Shown in pieces: positions 1 to 8,009 of a stretch of 64,000 nt of DNA (its first letter is position 1; the number at the start of each line of letters is the position of its first letter). A program made the translations under genes and the position numbers. Source of the stretch: Spirochaetota bacterium (GTDB lineage: Bacteria > Spirochaetota > Spirochaetia > Sphaerochaetales > Sphaerochaetaceae); assembly GCA_023401595.1 (NCBI GenBank), contig JAEXDQ010000036.1, forward strand, positions 62,001 through 126,000, given 5' to 3'. The notes under the pieces are model-generated. The model was not told the origin of the DNA. It saw only the letters and a list, made by a program, of their open reading frames with translations, and did no database searches.

Positions 1-1092
1 CGCATCCTTCATGACGGGAAGACGACCGGTGGTCTCGACCCATCTGATTGCGTTCTGCTTGCTGGAGATGAACTTGGCGAACTCCATGGCGAGTTCCTTG
101 TTCTTGGATTCGGCGTTCACCGACCAGCCGAGGATCGATACCGGCGTGAAGGTGGTCTTCATCGAAGGCATCTCGACGGATACGATCTTGTCCCGAAGCG
201 AAGGATTCGCGGTGAATATCTTGCCTACGGAGTTGGAACCGGCGATCAGCATGCCGATCTGCTCAGCCGCCATGAGGTTGACGTTCTCGTTGAAGGAGTT
301 CTCAAGCGCTCCAGGAGGAACGACGCCGTACTTCGTCTTGAGATCCCTGAAATATGTGAACGCAGCGACCGATTCAGGAGTGCCGACTTCCGTCTTCCAG
401 TTGCCGCTGGCGTCCTGATAGAGCTCACGCGCGCCGAAGGAACGCAGAATCATTACGAAACGGACCTGACCGGAATCGTCATTGGTACCGATGAGACCAA
501 AACCATATCTATCGACGATACCATCGCCGTTGGTGTCCTTGGTAAGGGCTTTGGCCGCGGCGAGGACGTCATCCAAAGTCTTGGGGGCCTCCAGCCCGGC
601 TTCTTCAAGCCAGTCCTGGCGGAAGATCAGGGCGTTGGGGCCGGAATACCAGGGATACATGACAAGCTTGCCGTTGACGGTAGAACCGTCGCGGATGGCG
701 TCGACGATATTGTCCTTCTCGGCCTGAGTCAAATATTCGGAAAGATCTTCACAGATACCCATGTCCTCAAGCTTGCTCACGGTGTTCTCGGTATTGACGA
801 AGATATCGGGGAGCGCGCCTGACGCGGCGAGGGTCGTGATTCTCTGCAGAGCCTGGTTCATTGGAACGCCGGTAAGCTCGACCGTCACGTTCGGATGCAG
901 TCGCTGGAATTCAGCCACATACTCCTCGAAGAGAGGGCCTTCGGGCTTCTGCGTAATGGCCGTCGTCAAAACAGTGAGCGTGACAGGCGCGTTCGGGTCG
1001 GCGGCAGCGGCCGACCCCTCTTTTGCGCCGTTCGCAAAAACGGAAAAGCACATCAGGGTTATCAACGTAATCACAAGAAATGACTTTTTCAT
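1..1092 (-). CDS. Extracellular solute-binding protein, family 1 (sugar ABC importer), partial
   Basis: Open to the window edge, so the C-terminus is missing. Starts at an ATG preceded by AGGAGG six bases upstream. The N-terminus is a signal peptide (MKKSFLVITLITLMCFSVFA) followed by NGAKEGS; there is no lipobox cysteine. Downstream sequence is typical of MalE/UgpB-like binding proteins: VTLTVLTTA near the mature N-terminus, LPDIFVNTEN, a calcium-loop-like DTNGDGIVDRYG stretch, and SGPNALIFRQDWLEEAG. It would act in the periplasm, delivering a sugar or glycoside to a membrane permease encoded beyond the left edge. A perfect palindrome lies 26 bases upstream of the start. The substrate cannot be read from the sequence. 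Confidence 0.9.
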   Translation of the reverse strand, partial: MKKSFLVITLITLMCFSVFANGAKEGSAAAADPNAPVTLTVLTTAITQKPEGPLFEEYVAEFQRLHPNVTVELTGVPMNQALQRITTLAASGALPDIFVNTENTVSKLEDMGICEDLSEYLTQAEKDNIVDAIRDGSTVNGKLVMYPWYSGPNALIFRQDWLEEAGLEAPKTLDDVLAAAKALTKDTNGDGIVDRYGFGLIGTNDDSGQVRFVMILRSFGARELYQDASGNWKTEVGTPESVAAFTYFRDLKTKYGVVPPGALENSFNENVNLMAAEQIGMLIAGSNSVGKIFTANPSLRDKIVSVEMPSMKTTFTPVSILGWSVNAESKNKELAMEFAKFISSKQNAIRWVETTGRLPVMKDA

Positions 1093-1117
1093 CTTGTCCT
1101 CCTAGAGATTTAGAATC

Positions 1118-1134
1118 TGGTATCTCAGATACCA
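1118..1134. promoter_or_regulatory. Operator-like 17-bp palindrome upstream of the sugar-binding protein
   Basis: TGGTATCTCAGATACCA is a perfect 8+1+8 inverted repeat between the gene start at 1092 and the region where a minus-strand promoter would lie. Symmetry and placement suit a repressor of the LacI, GntR or ROK kind. No regulator is encoded nearby, so assignment is inference. Confidence 0.5.
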
Positions 1135-1218
1135 TAAATACAAGACTAACACCATTTTTATAAAATGCAAGCAAAATCTGAAAAAAAATTCAGCGCGGCA
1201 ATAAGGACATCCTCCCCT

Positions 1219-1292
1219 CCCCATGAGCGAAGCCCCATGAGCAAAGTCATATGAACGAAGACCCACGAACGACGACCCATAACGGAGCGAAG
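1219..1292. repeat. Degenerate 14-bp tandem repeat, about five units
   Basis: Successive units begin at 1219, 1233, 1247, 1261 and 1275 and follow the pattern CCCCATGAGCGAAG with drift (CCCCATGAGCAAAG, TCATATGAACGAAG, ACCCACGAACGACG). This fills part of the 526-base gene-free gap between the divergent genes at 1092 and 1619. I see no reading frame in the gap that looks real. Confidence 0.65.
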
Positions 1293-1544
1293 CCCAGTCG
1301 GGAAACGGGAGGGAACTGAACGGGTCTTGGCATTGGGAAATCGTCCGGAACATGTCCATATCGGACGGCGGAACTCCAATCCTCATATTGAAAAGACGCG
1401 GCAGGGAGACGGACGCCAGGGATTTCGTATTAATAGTTGACAGTCCATGCAGAGCGGGACATATGAATATATATAACTTTAAGTACAATATTATTAGCTA
1501 TAAGTCATATATCAGAACCAATGTATGTTTTTTTCCGATTTTTG

Positions 1545-1573
1545 TTGACTATTTCAAGATTTAGCATATTAAT
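1545..1573 (+). promoter_or_regulatory. Candidate promoter for the DUF454 cassette
   Basis: TTGACT at 1545-1550, 17-base spacer, TATTAA at 1568-1573, within an AT-rich stretch (about 1460-1610). It precedes the three-gene membrane cassette. Confidence 0.5.
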
Positions 1574-1618
1574 TAGTAATAAGTCCTATTATTAATAATA
1601 AAACTTAGAGGGGGAGTA

Positions 1619-2026
1619 GTGCAGATTCGGACAATGCTATTAGCTGGTATCGGCTTTCTCTGTCTGGGGCTTGGAGCGGTCGGAGTGTTCCTGCCGGTAT
1701 GGCCGACCACGCCTTTCGTCCTGGTTTCCGCCGCCTGCTTCTCCACTACTCCCCGACTCAAGGCCAAAATCATGAAGCTCGCCTTCTTAAGGGAGCATAT
1801 CGAAAACTATGAACATCGCACGGGGCTTTCCAGAAGGACCGTGGGCATCAGCCTCGGGTATCTATGGATCATGCTACTACTATCGATGGCACTGCTCCGA
1901 AACGGCTGGATGACGCTGGGGCTCATGGCCATCGGCGTTTCCGTGACGCTTCATATCCTATGGATGGCGAAATCCAAGGAAAAGAATGGAGGACCGCAAG
2001 ATGAAACGGAGCGCGGGAATCTTTGA
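1619..2026 (+). CDS. DUF454 (YbaN-like) inner-membrane protein
   Basis: 135 residues. A GTG start is chosen because AGAGGGGG lies just upstream and the family pattern begins immediately (QIRTMLLAGIGFLCLGLGAVG). The run VFLPVWPTTPFVLVSAACFS is the DUF454 hallmark. Two hydrophobic blocks (about residues 5-35 and 75-115) flank a basic cytosolic stretch. Function of the family is unknown. The 3' end overlaps the next gene by 26 bases, so translation of the two is probably coupled. Confidence 0.85.
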   Translation: MQIRTMLLAGIGFLCLGLGAVGVFLPVWPTTPFVLVSAACFSTTPRLKAKIMKLAFLREHIENYEHRTGLSRRTVGISLGYLWIMLLLSMALLRNGWMTLGLMAIGVSVTLHILWMAKSKEKNGGPQDETERGNL

Positions 2027-2657
2027 AACTGTATTCGACATCCTGTATCTCGCGACAGGGACGATCCTCGGACTGATGCTTTTGGCGACATCGGGAGGTC
2101 AGGACCGTGTTTCAAGATTGCTCGCCGGCGTCATGGCGCTGGTACTCGTCGTCGGGGACTCCTTTCATCTCGTGCCGAGGATATGCGCTATCGTCACGGA
2201 CGACGCGACATCCCGCCTACCGGCCCTTGGCCGGGGCAAACAGGTGACATCGATCACCATGACCGTATTCTACCTCCTCCTCTGGCATATCGGACTCAGG
2301 GAATATCCAGTGGGGAACGACAGGCTTTGGACGGCGGCGCTCTACGGTCTGGCGACGGTGAGGATACTCTTGTGCCTATCCCCACGAAACAGATGGTTGG
2401 AAAGCCATCCGCCGCGAAATTGGGCCATATTGAGGAACCTCCCGTTCATACTCCAGGGCCTGATGGTCGCTATCCTGTTCTTCCATGGGAGGAACGCCCT
2501 TTTCGGTCTCAGGAACATGTACCTCGCGATTCTCATCAGTTTCGCCTGCTACATCCCTGTCGTCGTATGGTCGAACAAGAATCCAAAGGTCGGAATGCTG
2601 ATGCTGCCGAAAACCTGCGCCTATCTCTGGATGCTTTTCATGTGCCTCTCCCTATAG
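2001..2657 (+). CDS. Hypothetical multi-spanning membrane protein
   Basis: 218 residues from the ATG that has TGGAGGA seven bases upstream; an ATG 15 bases earlier lacks a site. I count about six or seven hydrophobic segments, with conserved-looking charged and aromatic loops (DSFHLVPRI, LSPRNRW). It resembles small uncharacterised integral membrane proteins of Firmicutes and spirochaetes, but I do not recognise a named family. It is the middle gene of a tight cassette between DUF454 and DUF4491 genes, overlapping the former and 11 bases from the latter. Confidence 0.75.
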   Translation: MKRSAGIFETVFDILYLATGTILGLMLLATSGGQDRVSRLLAGVMALVLVVGDSFHLVPRICAIVTDDATSRLPALGRGKQVTSITMTVFYLLLWHIGLREYPVGNDRLWTAALYGLATVRILLCLSPRNRWLESHPPRNWAILRNLPFILQGLMVAILFFHGRNALFGLRNMYLAILISFACYIPVVVWSNKNPKVGMLMLPKTCAYLWMLFMCLSL

Positions 2658-2668
2658 GAGATATCCCC

Positions 2669-2959
2669 ATGGTATTGTCCGGCTTGATCATCGGCGCCGT
2701 CTCATTCCTCATTATCGGAATATTCCATCCTATCGTCGTCTACGGTGAATACTACTTCACTGAACGCATCTGGCCCGTTTTCCTGGTCGGCGGTCTTTTT
2801 TTCTGCGTCTGGTCGCTGTTCGTCCAGGCCGTGGTCCTTTCGGCGACGCTGGCGGTCATAGGCTTCACCATGCTGTGGAGCATCAAGGAGCTCAAGGAGC
2901 AGACCGACAGGGTACGCAAAGGATGGTTCCCTGCGAACCCGAAACGCAGCAACAAATAG
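2669..2959 (+). CDS. DUF4491 family membrane protein
   Basis: 96 residues. The start at 2669 has TAGGAG nine bases upstream; a longer reading frame upstream is only a shadow of the previous gene. The sequence fits DUF4491 closely: GLIIGAVSFLIIGIFHPIVV, then EYYF, three membrane segments, and the family ending LWSIKELKEQ..RVRKGWFP.NPKR. Family function is unknown. It is the last gene of the cassette. Confidence 0.88.
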   Translation: MVLSGLIIGAVSFLIIGIFHPIVVYGEYYFTERIWPVFLVGGLFFCVWSLFVQAVVLSATLAVIGFTMLWSIKELKEQTDRVRKGWFPANPKRSNK

Positions 2960-3019
2960 TTCACGACGCAGATTGTTCTGCGATATGCATATATGTTTGA
3001 AACTGATAAGGAGTCAACT

Positions 3020-4546
3020 ATGGACATGGACAAGCACGGTAAACTGACGAACGAGGTCGGCGCTCCGGTCGCCGACAATGAAAACTCGATGACCGCGGGA
3101 CCAAGAGGTCCTGTGGTGATGCAGGATGTGTGGCTGATGGAAAAAATGGCCCACTTCAACAGGGAGGTCATCCCAGAACGCCGCATGCATGCGAAGGGAT
3201 GGGGAGCTTACGGCAAATTCACCGTAACGCATGACATTTCACAGTACACGAAGGCGAAGGTCCTTCAGCCCGGAGCAAAGACCGACGTATTCATACGTTT
3301 CTCAACGGTGGCGGGCGAACGAGGCGCCGCGGACTGCGAACGGGACATCCGGGGGGTGGCGGTCAAGTTCTACACGGAAGAAGGAAACTGGGATCTGGTA
3401 GGAAACAACACCCCTACCTTCTTCATCCGCGACGTGCATAATTTCTCCGACCTGAACCGTGCGGTGAAACGCGACCCGCGTACCGGACGCAGGTCGGCGC
3501 AGAACAACTGGGACTTCTGGACGCTGCTTCCCGAATGTTTCCATCAGATCACCGTGGTGATGAGCGACAGAGGCATCCCCGCGTCTTTCAGAAACATGCA
3601 TTTCTTTGGTGAACACACATTCTCCTTCTACAACGAGAGGAACGAACGTGTCTGGTGCAAGTTCCATTTCAAGACCCAGCAGGGGATCAAGAATCTCAGC
3701 AATGAAGAAGCCGCCAGGATCAACGGCATGGATCGCGAATACCATGGCAAGGATCTGTATGACGCGATTGAACGGGGGGATTTCCCCAAGTGGACCATGT
3801 ATGTGCAGATCATGACGGAACAGCAGGCGAAAGAGCATTATGAGAATCCCTTCGACATTACGAAAATCTGGCGGCACGCCGAATATCCGCTCATGGAAGT
3901 CGGCGAGCTGGAGCTGAACCGCAATCCGGAAAACTATTTCGCCGAAGTCGAACAGGCGGCTTTCACCCCAGCTCATGTGGTACCTGGCATTGGCTTCAGT
4001 CCTGACCGCTTCCTGCAAGGCAGGCTTTTCGCCTATGGGGACGCACAGCGTTATCGCCTTGGCGTAAACCACAACCTGATTCCGGTGAACCGGGCAAAGG
4101 TCGAAACGAACGACTACCACCGCGACGGAGCGATGCGCGTGGACGGAAACTACGGCGGGACCCCGGCCTACTCACCGAACAGCTACGGCGCCTGGACGGC
4201 ACAACCGGAAGTCATGGAGCCCCCCCTCGACCTGAACGGCGCCATGTACCGGTACGACCCCAAGGACGATCCGACGGACGATTGCTTCCGAGCCGGCGGG
4301 GATCTTTGGAGAGTACTCGCAGAGGACAAGAAGCAGATCCTTATCGAGAATACGGTCGCGGACATCATGCCTGTCACGGAAAATATCAAATACAGACATG
4401 CCGCGCATTGTTATCTCGCCGATAAGGAATATGGAGAACGCTTCGCGACAGCCGCCGGTCTTTCGATGGACAAGGTGATAGCCCTTTCAAAGCTGGACAA
4501 CACAGGCTTGATACAAGCGACCCTTTCTGAGAAAATGGAGGCATAA
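3020..4546 (+). CDS. katA: Catalase (monofunctional haem catalase)
   Basis: 508 residues, the usual small-subunit catalase length. It disproportionates hydrogen peroxide in the cytosol. Visible motifs: catalytic His57 in RRMHAKGWGAYG, catalytic Asn130 in GNNTPTFFIRD, and the proximal haem-ligand motif RLFAYGDAQRYRLG. Start 3020 is chosen for AAGGAG seven bases upstream; an ATG at 2993 lacks a site. It is followed 22 bases later by a Fur-family regulator, so peroxide control by that neighbour is likely, but I could not find a classic PerR box in the 60 bases upstream. Confidence 0.97.
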   Translation: MDMDKHGKLTNEVGAPVADNENSMTAGPRGPVVMQDVWLMEKMAHFNREVIPERRMHAKGWGAYGKFTVTHDISQYTKAKVLQPGAKTDVFIRFSTVAGERGAADCERDIRGVAVKFYTEEGNWDLVGNNTPTFFIRDVHNFSDLNRAVKRDPRTGRRSAQNNWDFWTLLPECFHQITVVMSDRGIPASFRNMHFFGEHTFSFYNERNERVWCKFHFKTQQGIKNLSNEEAARINGMDREYHGKDLYDAIERGDFPKWTMYVQIMTEQQAKEHYENPFDITKIWRHAEYPLMEVGELELNRNPENYFAEVEQAAFTPAHVVPGIGFSPDRFLQGRLFAYGDAQRYRLGVNHNLIPVNRAKVETNDYHRDGAMRVDGNYGGTPAYSPNSYGAWTAQPEVMEPPLDLNGAMYRYDPKDDPTDDCFRAGGDLWRVLAEDKKQILIENTVADIMPVTENIKYRHAAHCYLADKEYGERFATAAGLSMDKVIALSKLDNTGLIQATLSEKMEA

Positions 4547-4568
4547 TCGCAAGCAGGAGCAGCTTTTG

Positions 4569-4970
4569 ATGAAGAAACAGCGATTTTCAAAACAACGACA
4601 GCTGATACTTGACGCTGTACGGCAACGACATGATCATCCGAGGGCGGATCAGCTCTTCATGGACGTCCATGCCGCCGACGGCAAGATAAGCCGGGGTACC
4701 GTCTACAGGAATCTGAACCTTCTCGTGGAAAAGGGGGAGATTCATCAGGTACAGGGGCCTGACGCCGAACATTTTGATTGCCGTCTGGATCGTCACTACC
4801 ATATGGTCTGCACCGAGTGCGGAGCAATATCGGACGCGCCTGTGGAATACGAGGAGAAACTGGATCTGGTGGTAGCGGAACTTACAGGTTGCCCCGTCGA
4901 GGGCCATACCACGGTTTTCAAAGTAATCTGCAAGGATTGCCAGCGAAAGAGGATTCCAGAAAGCTCATAG
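4569..4970 (+). CDS. perR: Fur family peroxide-responsive repressor (PerR-like)
   Basis: 133 residues: an N-terminal winged helix (KQRQLILDAVRQRHDHPRADQL, then ISRGTVYRNLNLLVEKGEI) and a C-terminal metal-binding domain with HFDCRLDRHYHMVC and two CxxC pairs (CTEC, CKDC) for a structural zinc. The catalase neighbour suggests PerR rather than Fur or Zur; that is inference. The ATG at 4569 has CAGGAG nine bases upstream. It is followed by a strong hairpin that ends the catalase operon. Confidence 0.88.
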   Translation: MKKQRFSKQRQLILDAVRQRHDHPRADQLFMDVHAADGKISRGTVYRNLNLLVEKGEIHQVQGPDAEHFDCRLDRHYHMVCTECGAISDAPVEYEEKLDLVVAELTGCPVEGHTTVFKVICKDCQRKRIPESS

Positions 4971-4990
4971 CATCTACAAGTATCATCCCC

Positions 4991-5016
4991 AAGGACGCCG
5001 GAGTTCCGGCGTCCTT
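4991..5016 (+). terminator. Hairpin ending the katA-perR operon
   Basis: AAGGACGCCGG, loop AGTT, CCGGCGTCCTT: a perfect 11-bp stem 20 bases past the perR stop. The trailing GTTCTAT is only a weak U tract. Confidence 0.7.
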
Positions 5017-5104
5017 GTTCTATGCGGCCCCGTCCTGTATCGTCTCAGGATTCGAGGGAGCTTCACCACGGCCGGCTTCGTATCTGCGGCAGGTGCTAAC
5101 CGAT

Positions 5105-5134
5105 AAAAAAACCGCCGGAGCGACCGACGGTTTT
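5105..5134 (-). terminator. Rho-independent terminator of the 29-codon gene
   Basis: Read on the minus strand: AAAACCGTCGG, loop TCGCT, CCGGCGGTTTT, then further T residues. The 11-bp stem contains one G-U pair. It begins 21 bases after the stop of the small basic protein. Confidence 0.8.
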
Positions 5135-5155
5135 GCAAAAGATTGCGACAGAAGA

Positions 5156-5245
5156 CTATTTCTTCTTATGGCGATTCATTCTGAGCTTTTTCTTTCTCTT
5201 ATGAGTAGCAATCTTATGCTTCTTTCTTTTTCTTCCACAAGGCAC
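5156..5245 (-). CDS. 29-residue very basic protein, AURKAIP1/COX24 (bS22/mS38) type
   Basis: Too short for ordinary gene callers. A GTG start has a perfect AAGGAG seven bases upstream. The product begins MPCGRKRKKHKIATHKRKKK and ends LRMNRHKKK; over half its residues are Lys, Arg or His. The KHK..THKRKK.LR.NRHKK pattern matches the AURKAIP1/COX24 domain, whose mitochondrial (mS38) and actinobacterial (bS22) members are small-subunit ribosomal proteins. It has its own promoter, a leader hairpin and a terminator, so it is a monocistronic unit. A ribosomal role is inferred from family resemblance. Confidence 0.87.
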   Translation of the reverse strand: MPCGRKRKKHKIATHKRKKKLRMNRHKKK

Positions 5246-5273
5246 AATAGAGCTCCTTATCCAACGGTTGAGT

Positions 5274-5289
5274 TGTCGGTTTCCCGACA
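5274..5289 (-). promoter_or_regulatory. Leader hairpin with GNRA tetraloop
   Basis: On the minus strand TGTCGG, GAAA, CCGACA form a 6-bp stem closed by a GNRA loop. It lies in the 5' leader of the 29-codon gene, about 28 bases before the GTG. Autoregulatory binding of the basic protein is conceivable but unproven. Confidence 0.5.
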
Positions 5290-5314
5290 CCAATAGGATT
5301 GTAATTACCGCACC

Positions 5315-5343
5315 ATTATGCAGGGATGGGGAGCGAAGGTCAA
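5315..5343 (-). promoter_or_regulatory. Promoter of the 29-codon gene
   Basis: TTGACC (5343-5338), 17-base spacer, CATAAT (5320-5315) on the minus strand. This predicts a leader of roughly 60 bases. Confidence 0.65.
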
Positions 5344-5454
5344 GTATCAGACGGGAAAAAACTCAAGGTTCCTTGAAAATCGGAGACTTGACGCCTATTT
5401 GCGAAATTTCCGCTAGAAAACCTCAAACAAACACCGTGTTCGCCGTTTCCACAA

Positions 5455-5483
5455 TTGCCCCTCGACGGAGTTCCATGTAATAT
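5455..5483 (+). promoter_or_regulatory. Candidate promoter for murD
   Basis: TTGCCC at 5455-5460, 17-base spacer, TAATAT at 5478-5483, about 30 bases before the murD ATG. Confidence 0.45.
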
Positions 5484-5512
5484 ATGGTTGAAGGAGGGGG
5501 AGACTGTCCAGA

Positions 5513-6889
5513 ATGAAAGTCCTTGTTTTTGGACTGGGTGCGCATGGCGGGGGGTTCGCCGCGGCGAATTACTTCCTTGACCGCGGAGACGAGGTGCGTG
5601 TAACGGATCTGCGCGGAAACGATGTACTCGGAGAAACCATGGAAATCCTCACGAACCGGGGGGCTACCTGCATAGCGGGAGAACACCGGATGGAGGATTT
5701 TTTCTGGGCCGACATCGTTATCAAGAACCCGGCGATCGCCCCAGACAACAAATACCTCCAGGCCGCGCGCATCGTCATCACCGACTTCTCTTGGCTGTTC
5801 GCATCCCCGTGGTGTTCGGAGGTTCAGATAATCGCGATCACAGGGACAAAAGGCAAGACGACGACGGCCGCGGCGGTAGCGCACGTACTCAACTCCATGG
5901 GGCATGAAACCGTACAATGCGGCAATATGGGAATCAGCGCCTTCACCGTGCTTGCGGACTGGGAAAAACGCAAGGCCGAGGGAAGGAAGCTTCCCGCGTA
6001 TCTCGTCTGTGAATTCTCCTCATGGCAGATACGGGACATGTACGCCGCGTTCCAGGGGGAGCTTCCCGCGATACAGATCGCCGCGCTGACCAGCCTCTAC
6101 GCCGACCACCAGAACGCTTATAAAGATCTGGAAAGCTATCGCAACGATAAATTGGAGCTATTCGGAGCCCATTGCGAGAACGTACTGGTCCCCGATTCCA
6201 TGATCAGGATGGTCAGGGAATATACCCATCTCCCCCCAAAACGCATCCATGGCATAGACCGGTTGTCCGGCCGGGTGCTGGCGCAGAACTCCCCCCACAG
6301 ATGCGCATACGCCATCTGCCGAACGTTGGGAGTGAAATGGAGGGACATACTCAAGTCCCTCAAGACTTTCAAAGGTGTCCCCCACAGGATCGAGCAGGTA
6401 GGAGTCGCGGATTCTATCATGTTCATCAATGATTCCGCGGCGACCATCCCCGAGGCGGTATTGTTCAGTTTCGAGAACTGCAGACCGTTGCCGATACACC
6501 TGATCTGCGGAGGAACGGACAAGAACCTGAAGGCTGAGGGAATGCTCATAGCCTTGAAGGAGGCCTCCAGCCTGCATCTGCTCGACGGCTCCTTCACAAG
6601 GAACAAGCTGATTCCCCTGCTGAAACAGGAGGGACTCCCCTACGCGGGCCCGTTCGACAACATGGACGCCGCGGTCGATTCAGCGTATGAAACGGCATTG
6701 AAGAAAAAGGATCCGAATTCGGACGCCGCCCAGGTAGTCATGCTGTCGCCCGGCGCGGCGTCGTTCGAACTGTTCCAGCACGAGTTCGACCGGGGCGACA
6801 AATTCAAGATTCGTTCGAACCAGAAGATTGCAGAAACGGGCTCATCGGATGGCGGTGCATCCGATAGCGCATCTTCTCCCCGCACGTAA
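5513..6889 (+). CDS. murD: UDP-N-acetylmuramoylalanine-D-glutamate ligase (MurD)
   Basis: 458 residues, normal for MurD. It adds D-glutamate to UDP-MurNAc-L-Ala in the cytosol. An N-terminal Rossmann-like domain (VLVFGLGAHGGGFAAANYF) is followed by the ATP-binding loop GTKGKTTT at 111-118, GNMG, and CEFSSWQ. The C-terminal ligase domain includes FKGVPHRIEQVG, INDSAATIPEA and CGGTDK. A purine-rich AAGGAGGGGG lies slightly far upstream of the ATG. The last 86 bases overlap the convergent FemAB-type gene, and the extra C-terminal tail (SDGGASDSASS) falls in that overlap. Confidence 0.93.
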   Translation: MKVLVFGLGAHGGGFAAANYFLDRGDEVRVTDLRGNDVLGETMEILTNRGATCIAGEHRMEDFFWADIVIKNPAIAPDNKYLQAARIVITDFSWLFASPWCSEVQIIAITGTKGKTTTAAAVAHVLNSMGHETVQCGNMGISAFTVLADWEKRKAEGRKLPAYLVCEFSSWQIRDMYAAFQGELPAIQIAALTSLYADHQNAYKDLESYRNDKLELFGAHCENVLVPDSMIRMVREYTHLPPKRIHGIDRLSGRVLAQNSPHRCAYAICRTLGVKWRDILKSLKTFKGVPHRIEQVGVADSIMFINDSAATIPEAVLFSFENCRPLPIHLICGGTDKNLKAEGMLIALKEASSLHLLDGSFTRNKLIPLLKQEGLPYAGPFDNMDAAVDSAYETALKKKDPNSDAAQVVMLSPGAASFELFQHEFDRGDKFKIRSNQKIAETGSSDGGASDSASSPRT

Positions 6890-7880
6890 AGACTTTCCAG
6901 GCAAACAGCCGGTAAACATAGTCCGTGGAGGGGGTGCGGTAGAACGCATGCCCGCCGAACGACCTCTTGAACAGATCCAGACCACGCAGGTGCGCGCCTC
7001 TTCCGTTCGGCCCGGGAATGCCATGCAGGTCATAGACCTGGCAGCCGTGTTCGCAGGCCATTCGAATCGCATAATCCTGCAACGCATATGAGCAAGAGCA
7101 ATCGTCGAGCCGCAGAGAAGCCCCGAACAGATACACGGCGGTAGCTTCCGATTCGAGATTGATGCAGCCGCCCACGATTTTTCCTTTGCATCTTGCGAGG
7201 TAGAGGTCGCAACGCACATCTCCGGCCACCTTCGTGGAAAACGCAAGCAGCCGGCGCAGATAGCTTCCGGGTCTTGCGGTGAAACCATCCCGCCTGGCGG
7301 TCTCCAGATACACGTTGTACCAAGCGTCGAAGTCGGCCCGAAGTCCGCTCCAAGCCTCGACCTTGACGTGGTTCGCCGCCTTGCGGATGTTTCGTCGGGC
7401 CCTTTCTCTATACTGATGGGACACCTTCTCATACCCCTCGGCAAGGGACAAGCGGACCGTGCCCTCGGGCTGGACGCTTTCGAGACACGTGCGGAACCTG
7501 CGACCTTCGATCCTCAAGGTATTAGGCTCCTCCGGTTCATCCCAGGGAAGATCGTACCTGATGGCGAACACACCATGGGGAAGCATTTTTTTCAGCTCTT
7601 TGGAGACATCGCGCAGGAACTCCCCGGCAGGAAGGGGCACGGAGAACACCGCCGGCCCGAAGGGAACATAGGCGAGACTCATGCCGGGGGAAAAAGCCCT
7701 GGTGAGTACAAGCAGATTGCCTACCCAGGGCCCGCCCTCGGCGGTCAGCTCGATCCTGAACGCCTGAGGCTTCCAGCCCGCTGGTTTCTTGACCACCGCC
7801 CAATAACTGCTCTGGAAAGGATTGCCCATGCAATCAAATGTCTTGTAATCAATTTCTGTCACTTTCATAGAAGCACTCAT
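6804..7880 (-). CDS. FemAB/FemX-type peptidoglycan-bridge aminoacyltransferase
   Basis: 358 residues. The two-lobed GNAT-like pattern of FemX/FemAB proteins is visible: SSYWAVVKK near the start, SHQYRERARRNIRKA in the first lobe, and in the second VGGCINLESEATAVYLFGAS followed by YALQDYAIRMACEHGCQVYDLHGIPG. Family members transfer aminoacyl groups from tRNA to lipid-linked muropeptides. The tail-to-tail neighbour murD supports a wall role. The start is uncertain: 7880 and an in-frame ATG at 7868 both have weak sites. Confidence 0.82.
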   Translation of the reverse strand: MSASMKVTEIDYKTFDCMGNPFQSSYWAVVKKPAGWKPQAFRIELTAEGGPWVGNLLVLTRAFSPGMSLAYVPFGPAVFSVPLPAGEFLRDVSKELKKMLPHGVFAIRYDLPWDEPEEPNTLRIEGRRFRTCLESVQPEGTVRLSLAEGYEKVSHQYRERARRNIRKAANHVKVEAWSGLRADFDAWYNVYLETARRDGFTARPGSYLRRLLAFSTKVAGDVRCDLYLARCKGKIVGGCINLESEATAVYLFGASLRLDDCSCSYALQDYAIRMACEHGCQVYDLHGIPGPNGRGAHLRGLDLFKRSFGGHAFYRTPSTDYVYRLFAWKVFTCGEKMRYRMHRHPMSPFLQSSGSNES

Positions 7881-8009
7881 CCAATTTCATCGACGGGGTA
7901 ATAACAGAAAAGCCATGCCCCTGGGGAGCATGACTATATACGACATATAGGCAGGACCCCCAAAGATGGCCCTGTCCCGTTCTGTTCAGAACACTATCCT
8001 ACTGCGCTA

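Noticed and set aside
2960..3019. PerR box before catalase
   Set aside because: No TTATAAT-N-ATTATAA-like palindrome could be found; control by the neighbouring PerR-like protein remains only contextual.
4220..4226. C7 tract inside katA as a second phase-variation site
   Set aside because: The catalase frame is intact through it and all motifs follow in frame, so there is no sign of switching. It only shows that seven-base runs occur by chance here.
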